A DNA stretch of 64,000 nucleotides, from contig CAIQKM010000201.1 in the NCBI GenBank assembly GCA_903872345.1, positions 23,106-87,105 of the forward strand, read 5' to 3'. The notes beneath the pieces are model-generated. The model saw only the letters and a list, made by a program, of their open reading frames with translations. It had not been told where the DNA came from and made no database searches. Below are positions 57,777 through 64,000 of the stretch, one piece after another (the stretch's first letter is position 1; every line of letters starts with the position of its first letter). The DNA is from an uncultured Verrucomicrobia subdivision 3 bacterium (GTDB lineage Bacteria; Verrucomicrobiota; Verrucomicrobiia; Limisphaerales; UBA11358). A program made the translations under genes and the position numbers.

Positions 57777-60725
57777 TTAGGGGGAAGTGATGACATAAAA
57801 CCGCTTCGGTTCGGTCGTCGTGGCATTGGTGTAATTGACCGCCGCGCCGGCAAACGTGCCGTTGGCAACAGAAGTCCAGTTGGTCAGGGGCGTGGTCAGA
57901 TTCGTGCTGGTCAATACTTTCCACGTCTGCCCATTGGTGCCGCTGAAACTCAATACCATTTTCCCGCCAATCTGGCTGAGGCCGCCGATAACCGGCGGAT
58001 AGAGTGTGCCGCCACTGACCACCAGGAACAGTTCCCCGCCCGTGATGTTTAGTGCCGCCGTGGCGCCGCCGACCAAGCCGTCGCCACCCACCGCGACAGC
58101 GGCGGGCGCCGTGCCGCCGACAGCACCGCCGGCCCCCTTCGAAATGAGCTTATAGCTCCCCGCCCCGAGGGCGGTGCCGCCATTATTGAGGTTAACCGCG
58201 AACGTCGTGCCGCCGCCCAGAGTCAGCGTGCCTCCAACCACCGCGAGGGTGGGTAGATTGACCAGGTTCGTCAGCAAAACGCCGGCGGCAGCAACATTCA
58301 GGCTGCCTTTGACGGTAGCGGTAGCGCCATTGGTGGCCACCAAGGTCTGGCCGGCGGCCAAAGCATAGGCACCAGACAAACCGGATACATCAAACGTCGC
58401 GCCGGCGGAAATCAACAGGTTGCTGGCACCGACCGCGCCGCTGCCAGTCAATGCCAATGTGCCGGCACTGATGGTGGTGTTTCCCGAATATGTGTTCGCC
58501 CCGGAAAGCGTCAAGGTGCCGGCGCTGGTTTTGATCAGCCCACCACTGTTGGTGCTGGTGTTATCGGCCATGATGCCGCCATACGTCAGCGTCGCACCGC
58601 TGGCCACGTCAATGGTCCCATTGCCCGTGGCGTTGGCACCCAACGAATTGGTGCCGGTCGGGCCCAGCGCAATGCCCCGCAAGGCGTTCAAAGTAAAGCT
58701 GGCCGAGGCAGACAGCGCGCCGCCATTGATCGTAAGACTGTTAGGCGTAGCGGAGCCAGGCACGGATCCCAAGTTGCCGTCCGAACTTACCGTCAGTTGG
58801 CCATTGTATATGGTCGTGCCACCGCTATAGGCATTGGCACCGGCCAAAACCCATTGTCCATTGCCGTTCTTGGTCAAAGAGGTCACCCCGCCAGAATCAT
58901 TGATTGGTTGGGCCAGCGTGTTCGTACCGGTGTTCGAGCCTTGCAAGTTCAAGTTCGCAGAGGAGCTGCCGGACTTGATCGCGGTGGTGGAGAGATAAGC
59001 GATCGTGCCGGTGTTGGTCACATCAAGCGTCAGGTTCTGGGCGTTTTGCCAGTTCAGGGGGCGCGTCGTTGCACTATTGTTGTTGCCCACATAGCGCAGC
59101 AGGGAGTAGGAATTGACGGTGCTCAATTTGATCGCGCCGCCCGTGGCGGTCGCGCCCTTGCCCAAGGAACTGGGGTTTCCCTGATTCGCCACCGAGGTGA
59201 ATTCGGCGGTGCCAGCCTGCACGCTAAAGTCTCCGGTGTAACTGTTGGTGTTATTACTGAAACGGGTGACACCCGCGTAAGCTGCCGAGTTGGCCACTTG
59301 AACCGAGCCGGTACCCGTCAGATAAGAGGCCACCACCAGATTAAAATTATCACTGACACCAAAGCCACCCGGGCTGGTATAGCCCATATTGATGGTCCGG
59401 GCGGATCCCAGTGTGACATTGTTACTGGCCGACCGTAGAGCGCCCATAAGCGCGCTGCCGGAGGCGTTAATGAAGGTTACGGCACCGGTTGACACTCCCA
59501 GCGCATCATCATTGGTGATGTATAGGGTGCCCGCGTTCAGGACTGTTCCGCCGGAATAGCTGTTGGATCCGGTCAGCCACCAACTGCCCGTGTTTCCCTT
59601 GGCCACCGCCATGTTGGTGGTGGGTCCGTCGGTGATCGCGCCGCCGAACACGTTGAGTAACGTTGACGTTCCAGACAGCGTCAAAGTGCGCATGGCACCG
59701 GCGTTCGCGGCCGGAACCGCCGGACCATTCCAAAGCAGCGGACCATAAATGGATGATATCAGGGCGCAGGTTCCGGAGGTTCCGCCCAAGGTGAGGGTGC
59801 GGCTGGTGGTGTCGCCACTCCCGTCGTATTGCAGGTCCGAGGTGCTGGCGCCGGTGCAGAGAAATACGTTGGTGCCCGTGCCCAGCGGATTCGCCGACGA
59901 ATCATTGATGGAAGTGATCACCGCCGTAACTGCATTGATGGTGGTGCTGCCCGTATAAGTATTGGCGTTTTGCAATATGACCGAAGAAGTGTAGCTGTTG
60001 GCATTCAGGTAAAATGATCCCCCGCCGGAAATCACCTCGGAGGGAGTAGTGCCGGTCGCATTCACCAGTTTTTTGAAGGTGGCGTTGGTGGCCACGGACA
60101 CACTCGTGACGCTTTGCGGTCCGGTCGGGGCACCCGCGGTGGTTGAGCCAAATGCCAGCGTGCCGTTGGTTACCACCACGGTGCCGGTCAGGCCGCCGCT
60201 ATTGCCCAGCAGCGTCAATGTGCCACCGCCGTCCTTCACAAACGTGCCGGCGTTGACAATGTTGTTGGAAATGGTTGTGTTGGCCGGGTTGGTGACCGTG
60301 TTCACCGTCAGCGTATTGCCGCTGCCGTTGTCGCCAAAAACGTAATTGGTGGTGACCACCATCAGGGTGTCCGCCGTGACGTTGGCGCCCAGCGTGACCA
60401 ACCCGGCGCCAGCGGTGGCGGGAATGCCCGTGGCGCCGAACCATGCGTCATAGTTTTGCGAGTTATTCCAGGCAATGTGCGTCTGCCCCGCGCCGCGATC
60501 CCAATTTACCGTGGCTGTGTCCCACACGCCAACGGCACCTTGACTAAGCCCGTCGCCGTTGGTGGAAATGTTAACCGTGCCGCCATCCCAATACAGGGTT
60601 TGCGCAGTGCCAGGGGTGGCCGGCAAGCACAGCCCGAGACCGGCCAAAAGTATGACTCGCCTCACCGTTTTGAACGCCGCTCGCGACGCCAACAACAGCA
60701 GTTTGTTTGTAGGATTTGTATTCAT
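57777..60725 (-). CDS. Secreted protein with autotransporter-associated beta-strand repeats
   Basis: This 982-residue secreted protein (signal peptide ending near PGTAQTLYWDG) consists almost entirely of beta-strand repeat units: GGGTLTLLGNSGGLTGTVVV, GNTGSWWLTGSNSYSGGTVL, GNGQWVLAGANAYSGGTTIY and SAGTLTLSGANTYSGNTTIS are visible. These should form a beta-helix. There is no outer-membrane barrel and no catalytic motif. The last 65 residues (WKVLTSTNLTTPLTNW to RFYVITSP) are the C-terminal module found in the other giant proteins. A prepilin gene lies 55 bp upstream on the same strand. Function unknown; adhesion to, or organisation on, polysaccharide is a guess. Confidence 0.85.
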   Translation of the reverse strand: MNTNPTNKLLLLASRAAFKTVRRVILLAGLGLCLPATPGTAQTLYWDGGTVNISTNGDGLSQGAVGVWDTATVNWDRGAGQTHIAWNNSQNYDAWFGATGIPATAGAGLVTLGANVTADTLMVVTTNYVFGDNGSGNTLTVNTVTNPANTTISNNIVNAGTFVKDGGGTLTLLGNSGGLTGTVVVTNGTLAFGSTTAGAPTGPQSVTSVSVATNATFKKLVNATGTTPSEVISGGGSFYLNANSYTSSVILQNANTYTGSTTINAVTAVITSINDSSANPLGTGTNVFLCTGASTSDLQYDGSGDTTSRTLTLGGTSGTCALISSIYGPLLWNGPAVPAANAGAMRTLTLSGTSTLLNVFGGAITDGPTTNMAVAKGNTGSWWLTGSNSYSGGTVLNAGTLYITNDDALGVSTGAVTFINASGSALMGALRSASNNVTLGSARTINMGYTSPGGFGVSDNFNLVVASYLTGTGSVQVANSAAYAGVTRFSNNTNSYTGDFSVQAGTAEFTSVANQGNPSSLGKGATATGGAIKLSTVNSYSLLRYVGNNNSATTRPLNWQNAQNLTLDVTNTGTIAYLSTTAIKSGSSSANLNLQGSNTGTNTLAQPINDSGGVTSLTKNGNGQWVLAGANAYSGGTTIYNGQLTVSSDGNLGSVPGSATPNSLTINGGALSASASFTLNALRGIALGPTGTNSLGANATGNGTIDVASGATLTYGGIMADNTSTNSGGLIKTSAGTLTLSGANTYSGNTTISAGTLALTGSGAVGASNLLISAGATFDVSGLSGAYALAAGQTLVATNGATATVKGSLNVAAAGVLLTNLVNLPTLAVVGGTLTLGGGTTFAVNLNNGGTALGAGSYKLISKGAGGAVGGTAPAAVAVGGDGLVGGATAALNITGGELFLVVSGGTLYPPVIGGLSQIGGKMVLSFSGTNGQTWKVLTSTNLTTPLTNWTSVANGTFAGAAVNYTNATTTEPKRFYVITSP

Positions 60726-60780
60726 GTTTGTACGCAGGGTGGTTGAACTGGATTATTCGGGTGGCAGTGTGTTTAGATTT

Positions 60781-61542
60781 TCAATATCCCTTGGACCATT
60801 GGGCATTCGGATCCGTAGCCGCCAGCGCCAGGCCGGTTTGCGGATTAACAAACCCAAGCTGGCCGACCGGCTTGGCCTCGCTATGACCATCGAGCCAGCC
60901 CAGCGAACAACGCTTGCCGTGCCGGTTCAGCGGAACCCACGGCGTACCCGGATTCAAGAACAGATCCGGATTGGCGGGCGTATCAAAGTGGGTCCAGCTC
61001 TTACCCGTGCCATCATCCACCCAGTTGTCGGGGTTCTTATCGGGCGGCATTTTGGCGCCGCCGACGCAGGCAAAATAAAAGGTTTGCGACAACGGCCGTT
61101 GAATGGCGGAGAACTTCAAACCGGTGGCCAGGCCGAAGTTGATCCCGATATTCCACTTTTCATTCGGCGGCAGGCCGGTGCAGTTAAAAACATTGGTGGT
61201 GTGGATGTAGCTGGTGTAGAGCAAATCACGATACTCCGTGTTGGGCAGGGCGGCGGAGGACGATCCACCGGGCTCGAAGACCGCGCCGGGTATCGTGGGA
61301 CCGGAAACGGTTAGTGGGATGATATAATCGTTGTTGTCGTTGCCATACATGATGGTGCCCAGCATGATTTGCTTCTCATTGTTCATGCACTGCACGGCCT
61401 TGGCTTTCTGTTTGGCGGCCGCCAGGGCCGGCAGCAGCATCGCGGCCAGGATGGCGATGATGGCGATGACCACCAGCAACTCAATCAGCGTGAAGGCCGC
61501 CCGGACATTGATTTTCTTATTCGAATTGACGATCAAGTTCAT
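60781..61542 (-). CDS. Prepilin-type protein with H-X9-DG motif
   Basis: This 253-residue protein starts at 61542 (MNLIVNSNKKINVRA, then FTLIELLVVIAIIAILAA). The AKQKAKAVQCMNNEKQIMLG stretch and the C-terminal RHGKRCSLGWLDGHSEAKP, with H and DG correctly spaced, place it in the H-X9-DG group. It is followed after 55 bp by a beta-strand-repeat protein. No NarL-type site was found upstream, unlike two of the prepilin genes near 39-42 kb. Exact role unknown. Confidence 0.9.
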   Translation of the reverse strand: MNLIVNSNKKINVRAAFTLIELLVVIAIIAILAAMLLPALAAAKQKAKAVQCMNNEKQIMLGTIMYGNDNNDYIIPLTVSGPTIPGAVFEPGGSSSAALPNTEYRDLLYTSYIHTTNVFNCTGLPPNEKWNIGINFGLATGLKFSAIQRPLSQTFYFACVGGAKMPPDKNPDNWVDDGTGKSWTHFDTPANPDLFLNPGTPWVPLNRHGKRCSLGWLDGHSEAKPVGQLGFVNPQTGLALAATDPNAQWSKGY

Positions 61543-61764
61543 GGAAATGGTTGTGTTTGAAACTGAAATCACTATCGCTCCGACCCGGCAAATCCGCCAG
61601 TGCATGTTTGTGCACCACTCGGTTCAGGGCACATCCTGATGCGCCCCTGGATTCAACGCATTTCCGCCCCGTTAATTCGGTCGCATCCGCCAATCTGCTT
61701 CTGAGTGTCCACTCGATCCGGCATTGTATTTTTCCGCCGCCTTTGGTTTTGCCGGTGGCGGCAA

Positions 61765-61929
61765 TCACCTTGGTGCCAGCGCGTTCGCCTTCCTTGCGCC
61801 TGGGCTGGTCAAATCAAACATGTTCCAGGCAAACATCCCCCACAGCTCTGGATGCCGGTTGATGCTGGCCAGGGTCTGTTCGTGAATGCGGGCTTGCCAG
61901 GCTTCCGGATGCCACTTTCCGCCGGGGAC
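61765..61929 (-). pseudogene. GH2 glycosidase C-terminal remnant
   Basis: On the minus strand the sequence reads PGGKWHPEAWQARIHEQTLA, then RHPELWGMFAWNMFDLTS. This is the end of the barrel of GH2 beta-galactosidase/glucuronidase-type enzymes (WGTFVWNMFDFASDxRxEGD). Immediately after MFDLTS a frameshift occurs: one frame ends at a stop at 61765, while the shifted frame continues RKEGERAGT as in intact enzymes. Nothing of the catalytic core is left. The fragment abuts the comM remnant at 61931. Confidence 0.72.
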
Positions 61930-61930
61930 C

Positions 61931-62411
61931 CACGACGGCAAAATGCCATCCGAAAGCCGCAGCTCCCTGCACGAGATTCAAAGTTACCTCGGTCGCATCT
62001 CCGGCTCCCTGCTGGATCGCGTGGATTTGCATATCAAAGTGCCCTCCGTGAAATTCCGCGAAATGTCCGCCGCCTAGACCGGCGAAAGCTCTGCGCAGAT
62101 CCGCGCAGATCCGCGAACGGGGCATCGTCGCACGCAAACGGCAGCACGTACGTTTCGCCGGCAAACCCAGGGTCACTTGCAATGCCCGCATGGGCACGCG
62201 TGTGTTGAAAGGGTTCTGCGAACTGGCTGAACCCGCGCGTGATTTGCTCAAGCACGCGATGACCGAATACAATCTCAGCGCCCGCGCCTGCGACCGCATC
62301 TTGAAAGACGCCCGCACCATCGCCGACTTGCGCGGCGCGGAATAGATCGGCGGCGACGACATTGGCGAGGCGATCCAGTATCGCTCCCTCGACCGGCAGT
62401 TGTGGGGATGA
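61931..62411 (+). pseudogene. comM: comM/YifB (Mg-chelatase-like AAA protein) C-terminal remnant
   Basis: The plus strand encodes the last third of a ComM/YifB-type ATPase, the branch-migration helicase of natural transformation. DGKMPSESRSSLHEIQSYL and GRISGSLLDRVDLHIKVPSV are followed by a stop at 62075. After a frameshift near 62090, in a short direct duplication of CGCAGATCCG, come NARMGTRVLKGFCELAEPAR, LLKHAMTEYNLSARACDRIL and DARTIADLRGAE. There a second stop (TAG) interrupts IGEAIQYRSLDRQLWG, which ends at the natural stop 62409-62411. The Walker A and B part is missing. The gene is dead; an intact copy may exist elsewhere. Confidence 0.85.
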
Positions 62412-62483
62412 TTCCACAACCCCGCATCGGCGGTAACGCCAACTCTTGGATTTTTCCAGCTTTATGTTTGGCCGGCATTTCTC

Positions 62484-63854
62484 TTACCGGCCACCGAGCC
62501 GTTTTTGCAATTCTTCCAGACTGACACCCTTGGTTTCAGGCAGGAATTTGGCGACAAGCACAAATTGGAGCACCATCATCGCCGCAAAAAACCCGAAAGC
62601 AACCGAGCCGGAAGCCTTGGCGATGACTGGAAACGCCCAGCCGATCGCGGCGCACAGCACCCACATCAGGGTGCAGGCCACCGCCGAACCGGAGGCGCGC
62701 ACGGCATTTGGCAGCAGCTCATTGATGATCACCCAGACGACGGCTCCTTGCGAGTAGGCGTGCGATCCAACCACGCCCATCATGGCGGCAATCACGATCC
62801 AACCCTGGGCATGCGTGGCGAAAACCCACGCCGCCAGCGCGTGTGAAAGGATAAACGTAACCGAACCGACCAGCAGCAGCGCCTTGCGTCCGACTCGGTC
62901 AATGAGCGCCATGCCAACCAGCGTCATCACCAAATTCGTCAGCCCGACGATCACGGATTGCATCAGAGCGCTGGCATTGTCCGCCCCCGCCATGCGAAAA
63001 ATATCCGCCGTGTAGTATAAGACGGCGTTGATGCCATCCAGCTGATTGAACACGGCGATCATGCAGACGAGCAACAGCGGTTTCAGGTATTTGCGCTGGA
63101 AAAGCCGGTCGCTCACCCCGGTGGTTTCGGCGGCAAGCGATTCCTGAATTTCCTGGTTTTCGCGCGCCGGGTCTTCATGGCCAAAGCGGGTCAGTACAGC
63201 TTCGGCCTCGGCCAGCCGGTTTTTTTTCACCAGCCAGCGCGGACTTTCTGGAATCATCAGCGCCGTAACCAGAAACGCCAGCGAAGGCAAAGTCATCACG
63301 CCAAACATCCAGCGCCAGGCGGCCGGATTTTCCGCACCCGCGAAACGTGCGACCAGATAATTGGAGAGATAGGCCGCCAGGATGCCGAGCACGATGTTCA
63401 ACTGGCTCACACACACGAGCAGTCCGCGCCGTTTGGGCGGGGCGATTTCCGTGATATACATCGGGCAGACAACGGAGGCCGCCCCGACGGCCACGCCGCC
63501 CAGAAAGCGGAAAAACAGCAGCGCGTGCCAATCCCACGCGCCCGCGCAGCCGGCGGCGGCGGCCAGAAACATCACCGCGAGCACCGTCAACACCGGCCGC
63601 CGTCCCCACCAGTCGGCGGGACGGCCGGCCCCCAGCGCGCCAAACATCGTGCCGATGAGCGCGCTGGAAACGGTAAAGCCAAGCAGGTTGTCGTTGAGCG
63701 CAAACGCGTGGCGCAATGCATCCGTCGTGCCGGAAATCACGGCGGTGTCGAAACCGAACAGCAGCGAGCCGAGCGCCGCCACGATCGCGCTCAAGAGCAG
63801 CAGGCCGCCGCCGGAATGCGAGCCGGCGGTGCGGGCGGATGTTTCAAAAGGCAT
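62484..63854 (-). CDS. MFS sugar porter (SP family)
   Basis: This 456-residue inner-membrane transporter has about 12 transmembrane helices. I chose the ATG at 63854 (MPFETSARTAGSHSGG), since the frame upstream is not hydrophobic-start-like and includes the promoter region. Sugar-porter signatures are present: LFGFDTAVISGT, ADWWGRRPVLTVLAVMFLA, FRFLGGVAVGAASVVCPMYI, PESPRWLVKKNRL, FNQLDGINAVLYYTADIF and PETKGVSLEELQKRL at the C-terminus. Relatives import glucose, xylose, galactose or fructose with protons. It is the only transporter in the window, so it may take up monosaccharides released by the secreted enzymes, though its substrate is not predictable. It is divergent from the gene starting at 63950. 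Confidence 0.93.
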   Translation of the reverse strand: MPFETSARTAGSHSGGGLLLLSAIVAALGSLLFGFDTAVISGTTDALRHAFALNDNLLGFTVSSALIGTMFGALGAGRPADWWGRRPVLTVLAVMFLAAAAGCAGAWDWHALLFFRFLGGVAVGAASVVCPMYITEIAPPKRRGLLVCVSQLNIVLGILAAYLSNYLVARFAGAENPAAWRWMFGVMTLPSLAFLVTALMIPESPRWLVKKNRLAEAEAVLTRFGHEDPARENQEIQESLAAETTGVSDRLFQRKYLKPLLLVCMIAVFNQLDGINAVLYYTADIFRMAGADNASALMQSVIVGLTNLVMTLVGMALIDRVGRKALLLVGSVTFILSHALAAWVFATHAQGWIVIAAMMGVVGSHAYSQGAVVWVIINELLPNAVRASGSAVACTLMWVLCAAIGWAFPVIAKASGSVAFGFFAAMMVLQFVLVAKFLPETKGVSLEELQKRLGGR

Positions 63855-63949
63855 GGGGGTGGGCGCATCTTGACACTGCCCCCGGAATACGGTTAGAAGA
63901 GGGGGGTTCCTCAACCAACTGGCAAAAACCAACCAACCAAAGGAAGAGG

Positions 63950-64000
63950 ATGAATACAAAACCAACGGGTCCCCGCCCCTTGCGCGAGATCGAGAGCGAA
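63950..64000 (+). CDS. Start of an unidentified gene (partial)
   Basis: An ATG at 63950 preceded by the purine-rich AGGAAGAGG opens a frame that runs off the right edge (MNTKPTGPRPLREIESE). Seventeen residues are too few for a family assignment. It is divergent from the sugar-porter gene. TTGACA at 63870 could be a -35 box for it, but the hexamer 17 bp later (TTAGAA) is a poor -10. Confidence 0.5.
   Translation, partial: MNTKPTGPRPLREIESE

Noticed and set aside
32226..60725. CRISPR array or other tandem DNA repeat
   Set aside because: The only dense repeats are protein-level beta-strand and LamG/FN3 units inside genes; no regularly spaced identical DNA repeats with unique spacers were seen.
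62469..62493. Hairpin GGCCGG-N11-CCGGCC at the end of the sugar-porter gene as terminator
   Set aside because: It straddles the stop codon, has short arms and no T-run on the minus strand.
63870..63898. Sigma-70 promoter with perfect TTGACA before the gene at 63950
   Set aside because: The hexamer at 17-bp spacing is TTAGAA, matching TATAAT at only two positions; kept only as a note in the partial gene entry.

Overview
The window looks like chromosomal DNA from a free-living, carbohydrate-degrading member of the Verrucomicrobiota (Limisphaerales/Pedosphaera-like), moderately GC-rich. Three things point there: many prepilin-type proteins with the FTLIELLVVIAIIAILAA leader and an H-X9-DG motif; giant secreted proteins with autotransporter-associated beta-strand repeats, LamG and FN3 modules; and an extreme density of sulfatases and glycoside hydrolases without any SusC/SusD pair. 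The assignment rests on gene content, not on a marker gene.

Region 1 (1-30.5 kb) is a polysaccharide-degradation locus. On the minus strand a GH2-like giant enzyme, a beta-propeller sensor kinase, a NarL-type response regulator and the N-terminus of another secreted protein form one tight operon (9255 to 1). Divergently lie GH92 and GH76 (alpha-mannan enzymes) and a GH127-type arabinofuranosidase. They converge on a coupled minus-strand operon of GtaA-like DUF4965 protein, sulfatase and second GH92. A second sulfatase and a DUF2961/GH172 protein follow on the plus strand, then a GH106 rhamnosidase on the minus strand. Together they suggest a sulfated alpha-mannan decorated with arabinose and rhamnose.

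Region 2 (30.6-31.3 kb) is a gene-free scar with an IS66-type transposase remnant and nested inverted repeats.

Region 3 (31.3-52.4 kb) centres on a second propeller kinase/NarL-type regulator pair. Around it are a sulfatase, GH20, GH97, four prepilin-like genes, a 1779-residue beta-strand-repeat protein, and a divergent GH29 fucosidase preceded by a truncated GH20 remnant. Six inverted repeats of the form TACCC-N8-GGGTA (7-2-7 heptamer layout, as for NarL/FixJ regulators) lie upstream of the kinase, regulator, sulfatase, two prepilin genes and the repeat protein. The most economical reading is that they are the operators of this two-component system. A different 18-bp inverted repeat, present in two exact copies, lies upstream of GH92 and GH76 in region 1 and may serve the first system.

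Region 4 (52.5-64 kb) holds a chondroitinase-like PL8 lyase fused to beta-strand repeats, another repeat protein with a clear intrinsic terminator, a prepilin gene, a scar where a GH2 gene and comM have both lost their 5' parts, a sugar-porter MFS gene, and the first codons of a plus-strand gene. All five giant secreted repeat/LamG proteins of the window end in the same kind of C-terminal module.
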